DNA of 64,000 nt from Deltaproteobacteria bacterium (GTDB lineage: Bacteria > Myxococcota > UBA727 > VGSZ01): contig JADZDP010000094.1 in the NCBI GenBank assembly GCA_020850995.1, positions 51,833-115,832 on the forward strand, in the 5' to 3' direction. Positions within the stretch are counted from its first letter, which is position 1. Each line of letters begins with the position of its first letter. Shown here piece after piece: positions 1 through 8,773 of the stretch. The notes under the pieces are model-generated. The model saw only the letters and a program-made list of their open reading frames with translations. It did not search any database and was not told the DNA's origin. Position numbers and translations under genes: made by a program.

Positions 1-2
1 TC

Positions 3-335
3 GCCGGCGCCGGCACGCGCTCCTTCGCCGGCTGCCTGCTGCTCATTGGCTACCTCCGCGCCGTTGCCCCTGCGTATCGCGGCAAGCTGCTGCGCTCCGA
101 TCTGCTGGCCGCCTGCGGCGTGTACGCCCTGTCCATGCTGTTCTTCCCGGTGTTGAACCGCTGGCTCATCCTGTTGATGCTCGTCATGGTCGTCGACGCC
201 GAGCCTCTGCTCGCTGGCGCGACGGTGCGGCGCAGCACCGGCGCGCTCGCTGCCGTGGGCCTTTATGCGTTGCTCACGCTGCCCTTCCTCTTCAAGCTCG
301 CGAGCACCTGGGGCGCCGAGGCGCTCGAGGGGTGA
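3..335 (+). CDS. Membrane protein of a polysaccharide locus, C-terminal fragment
   Basis: The frame is open from the window edge to a TGA at 333-335, so only the last 110 residues are visible. They hold several hydrophobic stretches (one around YALSMLFFPVLNRWLILLML, another near the C-terminus at LYALLTLPFLFKL), as expected of an integral inner-membrane protein. Its place directly before a glycosyltransferase, with the next frame opening across its stop codon, suggests an O-antigen/exopolysaccharide polymerase, ligase or flippase. No family motif is visible in the fragment, so the function is inferred from context only. Confidence 0.55.
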   Translation, partial: AGAGTRSFAGCLLLIGYLRAVAPAYRGKLLRSDLLAACGVYALSMLFFPVLNRWLILLMLVMVVDAEPLLAGATVRRSTGALAAVGLYALLTLPFLFKLASTWGAEALEG

Positions 336-412
336 CGAGCGGCCGCCATGCCGCAGCGCGCTCCACGCCGCCTGTTGCCTCCAGCGCCGAAGGCGATAGA
401 CGACTCGCACCC

Positions 413-1555
413 GTGAGTGATGAGCACAGCCCCTGCGCCGGCAAGGTCCTGTTCTTCGCCAACACCGATTGGTACCTCTACAACTTCCGCCTGCCGCTCG
501 CGCGCGCGCTGCGAGAGCGGGGTCACGAGGTCGTGCTGGTGTGCCCCCCGGGCCGCTACGCCGAGCGCCTGCAGGCGGCCGGCTTCCGGTGGGTGCCCTT
601 CCAGCTCACGCGTGACGGCGTCAACCCCGTGGGCGAGCTGGTCACGCTGCTGCGCTTGGTGGCGCTCTATCGACGCGAGCGACCGCAGCTCGTGCACCAC
701 TTCACCATCAAGTGCGTGCTCTACGGCGGTTTCGCCGCGCGGCTCACCGGCTGCACCGCTGTGGTCGCGGCCATCACCGGCATCGGTCACGTCTTCACGA
801 GCTCCTCGCTGCGCGCGCGCGTCGTGCGCGTCATCGTCAGCGCCGCCTACCGGATGGTGCTCGGGCGGCACGTCATCTTCCAAAACGCCGACGACCTCCA
901 GGAGTTCGTCGTCCGCGGCCTGGTGAGCGAGGACCGCTGCACGCTCATCGGCGGCTCCGGCATCGACATTGCGCGCTTCGCGCCGGCGCCGCGCACACCG
1001 GGGCCGCCCTGCGTGCTCATGGTCGCGCGCCTGCTCGCCGAGAAGGGCGTCGCCCAGTTCGTCGAGGCCGCGCGCATCGTGCGCGCCGCGGTCCCGCAGT
1101 GCCGCTTCCTCCTCGCCGGCGATCGCGACCCGGGCAACCCCTCCTCGATCACCGGGGAACAGGTGTCGTCGTGGCAGAGCGAGGGGCAGGTGGAGCTGCT
1201 CGGCCACGTCGAGGACGTCCTCCCCTTGCTCCACGCCGCCGACCTCGCGGTGCTGCCGAGCGTGCGAGAAGGGACGCCACGAAGCCTGCTCGAAGCGGCG
1301 GCCTGCGGCCTCGCCCTGGTCGCCACCGACGTGCCCGGTTGCCGTGAGGTGGTCAAAGACGGCGACAACGGGCTGCTGGTCCCCGTGGGTGACGCCGCCG
1401 CGCTCGCGGCGGCCATCCGGACCTTGCTCGAAGACCCCGCGCGGCGTGCCCGCATGGGCGCTCGCTCCCGCGCACTCGCCTGTGAGCGCTTCTCGGAGGC
1501 CTCGGTCATCGAGCGCACCGTGGCGGTGTACCAACGGGCGCTGGCAGGTCGTTGA
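413..1555 (+). CDS. GT4-family glycosyltransferase
   Basis: A 380-residue protein with the two-domain GT-B layout. The N-terminal half opens with a beta strand and the FFANTDWYLYNFRLPLA segment typical of exopolysaccharide transferases that act on a lipid-linked sugar. The C-terminal half carries the EGTPRSLLEAAACG signature (E-x7-E, around residues 284-297), which contacts the nucleotide-sugar donor in GT4 enzymes. It would add a sugar to an undecaprenyl-linked repeat unit at the cytoplasmic membrane face. The frame opens earlier, with a GTG at 332 overlapping the previous stop, but homology-like sequence begins only after the GTG at 413, so I prefer that start. Donor and acceptor sugars cannot be read from sequence. 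Confidence 0.85.
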   Translation: MSDEHSPCAGKVLFFANTDWYLYNFRLPLARALRERGHEVVLVCPPGRYAERLQAAGFRWVPFQLTRDGVNPVGELVTLLRLVALYRRERPQLVHHFTIKCVLYGGFAARLTGCTAVVAAITGIGHVFTSSSLRARVVRVIVSAAYRMVLGRHVIFQNADDLQEFVVRGLVSEDRCTLIGGSGIDIARFAPAPRTPGPPCVLMVARLLAEKGVAQFVEAARIVRAAVPQCRFLLAGDRDPGNPSSITGEQVSSWQSEGQVELLGHVEDVLPLLHAADLAVLPSVREGTPRSLLEAAACGLALVATDVPGCREVVKDGDNGLLVPVGDAAALAAAIRTLLEDPARRARMGARSRALACERFSEASVIERTVAVYQRALAGR

Positions 1556-1587
1556 AGACAACGCTGGAGAGCTGGCGGGGTCCGGGG

Positions 1588-2703
1588 TCAGCGGCGAGCG
1601 AGCAGTCGCAACAGATCGGCGTAGCGATGGTGCACGATCAGCCCAACCACCACCGCCAGACCCGCGAGCACCGCCGCGAGCCCAGCGATGACGATGCGGC
1701 GGGGCTTGCTCTTGAGCTCGGGCGCCACCGCTGCGTCGATGACCTGAATGATCGCGCCCTCGCGCGCCTCGTCGACGCGGGCCAGCTCGTACTGCTTCGC
1801 CATCAGCTCGAAGAGGGTCTCGCCGTATTTGAAGTCGCGAAACGCCTTCATGTATTCGGAGCTCTTCTCGCCGCTCGCCGATCCCTCGGCGCCGGTGAGC
1901 TGTGCCTTGAGCGCGGCGAGCTCGGCGCGGGCCTGGCGCAGGTCGGGGTTGTCGTCGGTGGCGAAGCCGCGCATGGAGGCGATGGCCACCTCTTGCGCCG
2001 TGACCATCGCCTTCAGCCGCGCGAGCCCGGCCACGGCGGCCTGCGGGCTGACGGCCAGGGCCGACTCCGAGATCTTCGCCGCGTTCAGCCGCTCCTCGGC
2101 GGCGCTCAGCTCGGTGCGAGCGCTCTTCATCTGCCCCTCGAAGAACACCCGTCGCTGTGAGGCCTCGCCGACCGCCACCTCGGTCATGAGGCGGCGCAGC
2201 TCGTCCACGAAGGCGTTCGCCATGTCTGCTGCGCGCTTCGGGTCGTGGTCATCCACCTGCACCGTGATCAGGCTGTCTTTCTTGCCAACCGTGATGCTGA
2301 TGTTGTCGAGCAGCTCCTTGCGCGCCTCGTCCGTGAGCTCTTCGTCGTAGACCTTGCGCAGCTCGAAGCGCTCGATGATCGCGTCCGTCACCTTGCGGCT
2401 CTTGAGGAAGCTCACGTACTGGTCGACGGGGTTCTTCAGCCCGGCAGCGCCGCCGGCGAGCCCACCGAGCACGCCGAGCTGACCGGCCAGCATGGAGATC
2501 GCCGAGGAGCTCTGCTGCGCCGGCGGCATCACCAGCGTCGAGGCGGTGAAGGTCTTCGGCACCAGGAAGCTGAGACCAAAGCTCAGCACGCCGACGAGCG
2601 CCGGCACCGCCACCCACAAGCGCCAACGCGTCCGCAGCATGCGTGCAAGATCGAGCCACTCGGGCTCGTCGACTCGGGCGGGACCGGTGGCGTCCGTCAT
2701 CAC
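1588..2703 (-). CDS. Wzz-like chain-length determinant / polysaccharide co-polymerase
   Basis: A 371-residue inner-membrane protein with a short cytoplasmic N-terminus, a first membrane segment at about residues 31-50, a long periplasmic, coiled-coil-rich region and a second membrane segment near residues 336-356. This is the topology of Wzz/GNVR polysaccharide co-polymerases, which set chain length and contact the outer-membrane export channel. No C-terminal tyrosine-kinase domain follows, unlike fused Wzc proteins. It starts 3 bases after the stop of the Wza-like gene, so the two are co-transcribed. ATG at 2703 and at 2700 are equally possible starts. Confidence 0.87.
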   Translation of the reverse strand: MMTDATGPARVDEPEWLDLARMLRTRWRLWVAVPALVGVLSFGLSFLVPKTFTASTLVMPPAQQSSSAISMLAGQLGVLGGLAGGAAGLKNPVDQYVSFLKSRKVTDAIIERFELRKVYDEELTDEARKELLDNISITVGKKDSLITVQVDDHDPKRAADMANAFVDELRRLMTEVAVGEASQRRVFFEGQMKSARTELSAAEERLNAAKISESALAVSPQAAVAGLARLKAMVTAQEVAIASMRGFATDDNPDLRQARAELAALKAQLTGAEGSASGEKSSEYMKAFRDFKYGETLFELMAKQYELARVDEAREGAIIQVIDAAVAPELKSKPRRIVIAGLAAVLAGLAVVVGLIVHHRYADLLRLLARR

Positions 2704-2706
2704 CGA

Positions 2707-5139
2707 CTACCGAAATACCGCGATCGCGGCCGCCGCCAAACCCATGTTCGCCAGGATCTGCGTCCAGTCCTTGAGGCCGCGCATGAACACGGTGTAGCCG
2801 GTCTCGAGGTCGACGCGCTCCGGCACCACGATGACGTCGCCAGGTTGCAGGCGCAGGTCCACGGGCTGCGGCCCCAGGAAGGCCCAGAAGCTGCGGTTGC
2901 GCCCGAGCACGCTGCCGTCGGCGCGCAACACGAACAGGTTCTCCGGGTCCGCCGAGGCGGTCTGGCCGGCGATGTCGAGGTACTGCCCCGTGGTGCGACC
3001 CTCTTTCCACAACAGGCTGTTCTCGTTGTGCACGGCGCCGAGCACGGTGACGAACGAGGGCCGCGCCGGCACGAAGATCTCGTCGTCGGCCTCGAGCATG
3101 ACCTCGGGGAGCGTGGGTGAGGAGGGGTCGAGCTCGAGCGACACCCGCCCCTCGGGCGTGAGCGCGCGCAGCTTGTCGAGCCGCTCGCGCGCCAGGCGCT
3201 CCTCGGTCTGCAGCTGCGCTTGCACCGCCGCCGCCATGCCGGCATCGGCGGCGCCGGCCAGGTTCGCCTGGCGCGTGGCCAACCCTTCGCGCATCTGCGC
3301 CTCGAGCTGGCGCACCACCAAGTCGAGTTGGTGGCGTTGTGCGTCGCGCACGCTGGCGCGCCGAAGCGCGAGCCCGTAGGGATACGCCTGCTCGGTGAGG
3401 CCCCCGACGCGCGCGATGAGCGAGCGCAGCGTCTCGCCGGGCGCGAGCTGGTACACGCCGGGCGCGCCCACCTCGCCCTCGACGCGGACCAGCCGCGTGC
3501 GCTTGGCCTGCGGCACCGCCAGGTCGCTCTCGCCGAAGATGGTGATGACGTCGCCGGCCTCGAGCTTCAGGTTGTGCGCCGGGTCGTCTTCCAGCACCGC
3601 CTTGCCGAGGTGGAAGGGGATGAGCTCGGTGGCCAGCGTCTGGTGGTTGAGGCGCTCGACGACGGCGTACTCCCAGTTGATCTTCTCGAGCATCTCCTTG
3701 ATGTCGCGCTGCGTTTGCGCGAGGCCGGTTTGGCTGGATCCGGTCCAGAAGGGCACCTTGATGGGTGGCGGCTCCTCGATTTGACCAAGCGGCCCGTAGG
3801 TGGGCTTCGCCTTCGGCGGCGGCTCTGCGTATTGCACGAGCACGTTCTTGCGCACGTAGTAGTCGTAGCTGATGAGCGCGTCTCGATCGGGGATGACGTC
3901 GCGCACGCGCATGCCAGGCCGGTGGGGGTAGCGCCGGGGCACGGCGACGTTGCCGCGCAGCGTGACCGCGTTGGTGTATTCGGGGCTGACGGGGAACACC
4001 GTGAGGATGTCGCCGTCTTTGAGCGGCGTGCCGAGGCCGCTGTCGTCCAGGGCAACGGCGGCGAGCGAGCGCGCGACCTTCGCTGCCGGGTCGAGGCGCT
4101 CGAGGGTCGCGCGCAGCTTGCTGGCCGTCACCGGCAGCCCGCCGGCGACGGCGAACAGCGCGCTCAGGCTCTCGTCGGCGCCCTTGAGCTCGTAGACGGC
4201 CTCCACCGGCACGTGGCCGAGCAGCGCCACGCGCGGGCCGGCAACGGGATAGACGATGGTGTCGCCAGCGAGCAGCGCGACGTCGCCGCTCTTGTCGCCG
4301 GTGCTCATGAAGGCATAGAGGTCGAGATCGGCGGCGACCTTGCCCTCACGCACGAGCTGGATGTGTCGCAGGCTGCCGTTGCTGTTGGGGCCGCCGGTGG
4401 CGAAGAGCGCGTTGACCAAGGACGAGCGGCTGCTCACGGTGTACTTGCCCGGCGAGCGCGCTTGGCCAACGACGTAGACATCGATGGAGCGCAGCGCGCC
4501 TAACGTGGCGGTGACGGTGAAGTTGCGGAAGCTGCGCTCGAGCTGTTTGGTGAGGAAGCTCTCGAGATCGCCGGCGCGCACGCCGGCGACGGTGACGGTG
4601 CCCACCTTCGGCAGCGCCACGCGGCCGGTGCGGTCGACGACCACGTGCAGGGGCATCTCGACGGCGCCGCTGACGTGCCCGATGATGTCGTCGCCAGGGC
4701 CGATCAGGTAGTCGGCCGGGGCCGGCGACCCCTTGGCGGGCGCGAAGGTGCTCGGCGGCTCGAGGAAGGCGTCGAAGCCGGCCATGGGCGGCACGCGCCC
4801 GACGCTGGCCTCGACGAAGCGCTGGAAGTTGTTCGGCGGCAGGGGCTTGGGCCGGGGCTTCTTGGGCGCGGCGCGGGGCTGGGTGTTCGGGTCGGCATAG
4901 CCCATCCCTGGGCCGCGCTGGCGCTGGCCGGCCACCGAGGGGGTGGCCGCCGGCAGCGGTGCGAGCGCGTTGAGCGGGTCGTCGGCCGGATCACCGTACG
5001 CATCCCCCGCGCCTGGCCCGCCCTGCGCCTGCAAGAGGGCCTCTAGGCTGGCCTCGTCTTGGGCGCGGGCGCGGGGTGCAAGGGCCGCGATCGCGACCAG
5101 CGCGATCGCCCGCCAGGGTGGAGCTGCGAAGCCGATCAT
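2707..5139 (-). CDS. Wza-like polysaccharide export protein with SLBB domains
   Basis: An 810-residue secreted protein. Residues 1-26 form a signal peptide ending in an ARA-Q type cleavage site; there is no lipobox cysteine, unlike E. coli Wza. The Poly_export domain starts near residue 142 (YLIGPGDDI...) and is followed by repeated SLBB-type beta-grasp segments (V-x-G-x-V-x-x-P-G-x-Y pattern, for example near GEVGAPGVYQLAPGETL). It is about twice the length of E. coli Wza, as in myxobacterial exopolysaccharide exporters. It should line the periplasmic/outer-membrane channel and work with the Wzz-like protein encoded directly downstream. Confidence 0.88.
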   Translation of the reverse strand: MIGFAAPPWRAIALVAIAALAPRARAQDEASLEALLQAQGGPGAGDAYGDPADDPLNALAPLPAATPSVAGQRQRGPGMGYADPNTQPRAAPKKPRPKPLPPNNFQRFVEASVGRVPPMAGFDAFLEPPSTFAPAKGSPAPADYLIGPGDDIIGHVSGAVEMPLHVVVDRTGRVALPKVGTVTVAGVRAGDLESFLTKQLERSFRNFTVTATLGALRSIDVYVVGQARSPGKYTVSSRSSLVNALFATGGPNSNGSLRHIQLVREGKVAADLDLYAFMSTGDKSGDVALLAGDTIVYPVAGPRVALLGHVPVEAVYELKGADESLSALFAVAGGLPVTASKLRATLERLDPAAKVARSLAAVALDDSGLGTPLKDGDILTVFPVSPEYTNAVTLRGNVAVPRRYPHRPGMRVRDVIPDRDALISYDYYVRKNVLVQYAEPPPKAKPTYGPLGQIEEPPPIKVPFWTGSSQTGLAQTQRDIKEMLEKINWEYAVVERLNHQTLATELIPFHLGKAVLEDDPAHNLKLEAGDVITIFGESDLAVPQAKRTRLVRVEGEVGAPGVYQLAPGETLRSLIARVGGLTEQAYPYGLALRRASVRDAQRHQLDLVVRQLEAQMREGLATRQANLAGAADAGMAAAVQAQLQTEERLARERLDKLRALTPEGRVSLELDPSSPTLPEVMLEADDEIFVPARPSFVTVLGAVHNENSLLWKEGRTTGQYLDIAGQTASADPENLFVLRADGSVLGRNRSFWAFLGPQPVDLRLQPGDVIVVPERVDLETGYTVFMRGLKDWTQILANMGLAAAAIAVFR

Positions 5140-5470
5140 CGACCGTTCCGTCTACGGCCCACTTGCTCAGCGCGCAAATTCCCGGCCCCTGTGATGCGAT
5201 GCGGCATCACCGAAGCTCCCGATGGGCAAGGGTCCTGTGTGAAAATGCCCATGATCGAAACACGATCCGATGATCCGAAACTTGCTGGTGAAACAGCTTG
5301 CCGTGGTGCATTCTATCAAGCGCTCCGCCTGCTGACCGTAGGGGGAGTCATGTTGTGGACTTGTCAGAGGAGGCTGCAGTGAGGGAGCAGCGTTCCGGCG
5401 GCGGCGCTGAACAGCGCCAAGGGGCCTCAGCAAACAACCTTGTGTGGGTGTTTGTCTGCGGGGGGCCTAC
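5140..5470. promoter_or_regulatory. Divergent control region between wza-like gene and wecA
   Basis: This 331-bp gene-free stretch separates the divergent export and wecA operons, so it must hold both promoters. Visible symmetry: a 5-5-5 inverted repeat GATCG/CGATC at 5253-5267, a possible operator, and a 7-2-7 hairpin GGCGCTG/CAGCGCC at 5403-5418, about 52 bases before the wecA start, in the probable leader. No clear -35/-10 pair or known riboswitch was recognised. Confidence 0.4.
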
Positions 5471-6970
5471 ATGCTGAGCTACCTTTGTGCGTTCGGCGTT
5501 GCCTTCGTCGTGGCTGCGGTGGTGGCCCCGCTCGTTGCTCGCGTCGCGCACCGCTACCAGCTCATCGACCAACCCGATGCGGTGCGCAAGCTGCACGGGC
5601 GCGCGGTGCCGCGGCTCGGCGGCATCGCTGTCGTGCTCGCCTTCCTCACCCCCATCGCCGCCCTCGCCACGTACGACAACGACATCGCGCTGGCGCTCCA
5701 GGCCGACGCCACGCGGGCCCTCGCCTTCGGCGTCGGCTCCCTCAGCATCGTCGCGCTCGGCATCTTCGACGACGTCCGCGGCACCGACGCCCGCCAGAAA
5801 TTCGCCGTGCAGCTCTTGGTGGCTGGCGCCATGTGGGCGGCAGGCTTTCGCATCGAGGAAGTGGGTGGCTCCCTCGGCTTCGCGGTTGATCTCGGCTGGC
5901 TGTCGTTGCCCATGACGGTCGTGTGGATCGTGGGCGTCGTGAACGCCGTGAACCTCATCGACGGCCTCGATGGCTTGGCGTCGGGCATCGCCCTGGCTGC
6001 CACGCTCGTGCTCCTGGCGGTCGCGTTCGCCGGCGATCAGGTCCTGCTGGTCCTGCTGATGGCGGCGCTGGCCGGCGCGCTGGTCGGCTTCCTCATCTTC
6101 AACTTCAACCCGGCGCGCATCTTCCTCGGCGACTCCGGCTCGCTCTTCCTCGGCTTCGTGCTCGCGGTGGGCTCGCTGTGGACGCACCAGAAGGCCAGCA
6201 CCGCCGTCACTGTGCTGCTGATCCCGCTGTTCGCGCTGGCGGTGCCCCTGATCGACACCACGCTGTGCATCGTGCGCCGCGTGGCGCGCAACCAGAACCC
6301 CTTCTCGCCCGATCGCGAACACCTGCATCACCGGCTCATGGCGCTCGGGCACTCCCACCGCAGCGCCGTGCTCACCCTGTGGGGCGTCGCGGGCGTGTTC
6401 GGGCTCGCGGCCGTCGAGATGCTCGACGACAATCCGGTTCGGCGCGGCTTCGCCGTGGTGGCGGCCATCGCCATCGGCGCGCTGTTGGTGTGGCGCGTCG
6501 GTGTCTTTGGCGTGGTCCCCATCTCGGGCAAGAAGCTCGTGGTGCGCGCGCGGAGCATCGCGACCAAGGTCCGCGCGGCGCCAAACCTCGACACCGCCTG
6601 GCGCGAGGTGGAGGCGGTGCTACCGACCCTCGGCTGCAACGAGGTGCGCCTCGAGATCCGCGATGGGCGAGCCGCGGTCCGCACGCTGGTGTGGAACAAC
6701 CGCGACGTGGCCCCCGCCGACCAGGCCAAGCGATCGGTGCTGCGCCTGCCCGTAGGCCGCCGTGACGTCGTCGGCGAGCTGAAGGTGACCTGGAACAAGC
6801 AGCCCACCACCGCGCCCATGCATGCGGCCCGCAAGAAGGCGCTGCGCTCGCTGCACGTGGCGCTCAGCGACCTCCAGCAGCCGCAGCGCCAGCTCATTCA
6901 CAGCGCTGGCGGCGAGCCTGCGCTGTGGGGCACCAAGGCCCAGCCCGCCGGACGCGCGGTGCTCGATTGA
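5471..6970 (+). CDS. wecA: Undecaprenyl-phosphate GlcNAc-1-phosphate transferase (WecA/TagO type) with C-terminal extension
   Basis: A 499-residue polytopic membrane protein of the MraY/WecA family, which transfers a sugar-1-phosphate from a UDP-sugar to undecaprenyl phosphate, the first committed step of glycan assembly. Signatures: the FDD motif around residue 100, NLIDGLDGLASG around residue 160, the NFNPARIFLGDSGS loop, and DREHLHHRL around residue 283. After the last membrane helix (about residue 350) there is a soluble, basic tail of roughly 150 residues not found in E. coli WecA. ATG 5471 is chosen over an upstream in-frame start at 5444 because hydrophobic family sequence begins there. 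The stop overlaps the next start (TGATG). Confidence 0.88.
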   Translation: MLSYLCAFGVAFVVAAVVAPLVARVAHRYQLIDQPDAVRKLHGRAVPRLGGIAVVLAFLTPIAALATYDNDIALALQADATRALAFGVGSLSIVALGIFDDVRGTDARQKFAVQLLVAGAMWAAGFRIEEVGGSLGFAVDLGWLSLPMTVVWIVGVVNAVNLIDGLDGLASGIALAATLVLLAVAFAGDQVLLVLLMAALAGALVGFLIFNFNPARIFLGDSGSLFLGFVLAVGSLWTHQKASTAVTVLLIPLFALAVPLIDTTLCIVRRVARNQNPFSPDREHLHHRLMALGHSHRSAVLTLWGVAGVFGLAAVEMLDDNPVRRGFAVVAAIAIGALLVWRVGVFGVVPISGKKLVVRARSIATKVRAAPNLDTAWREVEAVLPTLGCNEVRLEIRDGRAAVRTLVWNNRDVAPADQAKRSVLRLPVGRRDVVGELKVTWNKQPTTAPMHAARKKALRSLHVALSDLQQPQRQLIHSAGGEPALWGTKAQPAGRAVLD

Positions 6971-8643
6971 TGCTCGAGCGCGCACTCGCGTGCGCGCTCG
7001 CTCTCGCCGCCGCCCCAGCCCTCGCGCAGCACGTCGCCGATCCCAACGACGCCCTCTACACCGAGCTCGAGGTCTGGGAGGCGCAGGGCCTGCTGCCGCG
7101 CCTGCCCGCCCTGCAACCCTACCCGCTGCAGATGGTGCGCCGGCTGCTCGAGGACGTGGCGGGCAACCACGCCGCCACCACGGCCGATCGTCGGCGAGCG
7201 TCGTGGCTGCTCTCGCAGCTCGACGACCCGCTGCACCTCACGCTGCGCCTCGAGGAGCGCCGCGCCAGTGACGCCGGCGGCCCCTTCGTCAAGGCCACCA
7301 TCGAGCCCTCACTGCAAGGCATGGTAACGAGCTGGCTCGGCGGCGCCGCGCGCTACCAGCTCATGGCCGTGCGCACCGACGACGACCTGGCGCTGCCAGC
7401 CTTCTCGGGGGCGCGCGAAGACCTGGTGTACGACGACGCTGACCTCGACATCGGCGGCCAGACCCTCTTGCTGCGCCAGACCTCGCACGGCTCCTTGGGC
7501 ATCGGCGACGGCGCGGGCGAGCTCTTGTTCCAGGCCGGCATCGGCCGCCACCGCGTGGGCCCCTTCTGGCACAACGGCATCATCGTCGGCGAACAAGCGC
7601 CACAGGCGGGCGCGTTCTCGCTGGTGTTCCGGCGCCCCATGCTCACCGCGCACCTGGCGCTCTACGAGCTTGCCGCCACCGACGACGCGGGCCTGGGCGC
7701 CGTTACGGGCAAGCACCTGCACCTGCACGCCATCGACTTCCACGCAGCGCCCTGGCTCGACCTGGGCGCCTTCGAGGCCATGGTCTCGGGCGGGCGCTTC
7801 GAGCTGCTCTACTTCATCCCCGTGGCGACGTACTTTCACAGCCAGGGCCTGAGCGGCTTTGCCGACAACTCGCTGGTGGGCGTGAACGCGCGGCTGAGCC
7901 CGCTCACGGGGCTCGACGTGAAGGGCGTGGTCTTTCTCGACGACGCCAGCTTCAACGAGATGGCGCGCCTGCAATTCGACACCAAGTACAAGCTGGCCGC
8001 GCAGGTGGGCGTGGCGCTATCGCCAGCGGCGCTCCTTGGTCGCGGGCAGCGAGGCCTGCACCAGGGCATACGCCTCGTCACCATCGATTACACCGCGGTG
8101 ATGCCGTACATGTACACGCACATCGGCGACGGCAGCGGCGGCACCAACTGGTTCAACTACACGAACGTCGGGCAGAACTTTGGGCCGGCGCTACCGCCGA
8201 ACGCCGATCGGGTGCAGCTGCGCGCGCTCTTTCGCGCGCGCGACGACGTGGAGCGCGGCCTGTTGGACATCGAGGCCCACGGGGCGCTGGTGCGGCACGG
8301 CAACGCCAGCGCCGGCGTCATCCCCGGGCGCGACGGCTCCGTGCTCGACGACGGCTACCTCGACGGCGAGCCCACCTTCCAGCCGCCCTTCGATGACCCC
8401 ACCGGGCAGCCCCATACGCGCTTCCTCACCCAGCCCGTCATCGAACACACGCTGCAGCTCGGCGCCGGCGCCACCTTCACGCTCGACGGCGGGCAGCTCT
8501 CGTCTGCGGGCTGGGATCGCGGCATCGGCGGCGTCACGGCGGTGGCCCGCTATACCCTGGAGCTGCGCGGCAACGCGGGCCTGGTGTCTGGTGCGAGCAC
8601 CATCGCTCACTACGGCGAGCTCTCGGTGGCCTGGCGCTACTGA
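6970..8643 (+). CDS. Wzi-like capsule assembly outer-membrane protein
   Basis: A 557-residue protein with an N-terminal signal peptide (cleavage after an ALA-Q segment near residue 20), followed by alternating hydrophobic/polar strands expected of an outer-membrane beta barrel. The N-terminal region (YTELEVWEAQGLLP...PYPLQMVRRLL) and the later RHRVGPFWHNGIIVG segment fit the capsule-assembly Wzi family, whose members anchor or organise exported polysaccharide at the surface. The ATG overlaps the wecA stop by one base, giving translational coupling and linking both genes to one glycan pathway. The start at 6970 is preferred over an upstream frame extension at 6925 because it gives a clean signal peptide. 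Confidence 0.8.
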   Translation: MLERALACALALAAAPALAQHVADPNDALYTELEVWEAQGLLPRLPALQPYPLQMVRRLLEDVAGNHAATTADRRRASWLLSQLDDPLHLTLRLEERRASDAGGPFVKATIEPSLQGMVTSWLGGAARYQLMAVRTDDDLALPAFSGAREDLVYDDADLDIGGQTLLLRQTSHGSLGIGDGAGELLFQAGIGRHRVGPFWHNGIIVGEQAPQAGAFSLVFRRPMLTAHLALYELAATDDAGLGAVTGKHLHLHAIDFHAAPWLDLGAFEAMVSGGRFELLYFIPVATYFHSQGLSGFADNSLVGVNARLSPLTGLDVKGVVFLDDASFNEMARLQFDTKYKLAAQVGVALSPAALLGRGQRGLHQGIRLVTIDYTAVMPYMYTHIGDGSGGTNWFNYTNVGQNFGPALPPNADRVQLRALFRARDDVERGLLDIEAHGALVRHGNASAGVIPGRDGSVLDDGYLDGEPTFQPPFDDPTGQPHTRFLTQPVIEHTLQLGAGATFTLDGGQLSSAGWDRGIGGVTAVARYTLELRGNAGLVSGASTIAHYGELSVAWRY

Positions 8644-8773
8644 ACGCGAGCAGACCCGCTCGGCTCACGCCTCGGCGGCTTTTTGCCGCACCCAGATCCG
8701 CACCAACACCGTTGACCCGCTAGCTTCAAGAAGCCAAGACCGAGAGGTCGTCAGACTCTTCGCTGGAGCACGT

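Noticed and set aside
263..1561. Long minus-strand frame opposite the GT4 glycosyltransferase
   Set aside because: Shadow of a high-GC gene; composition is His/Arg/Ala-rich with no family features.
5167..5433. Minus-strand 88-codon frame in the wza/wecA gap
   Set aside because: No ribosome site or recognisable sequence; overlaps the expected promoter region.
8644..8700. Intrinsic terminator after the Wzi-like gene (GCC-TCGGC-GGC then T5)
   Set aside because: The stem has only three base pairs; too weak to claim.
8713..8731. TTGA...TCAA dyad upstream of moaA as an FNR site
   Set aside because: The half-sites are 10 bases apart, not the 6 of TTGA-N6-TCAA.
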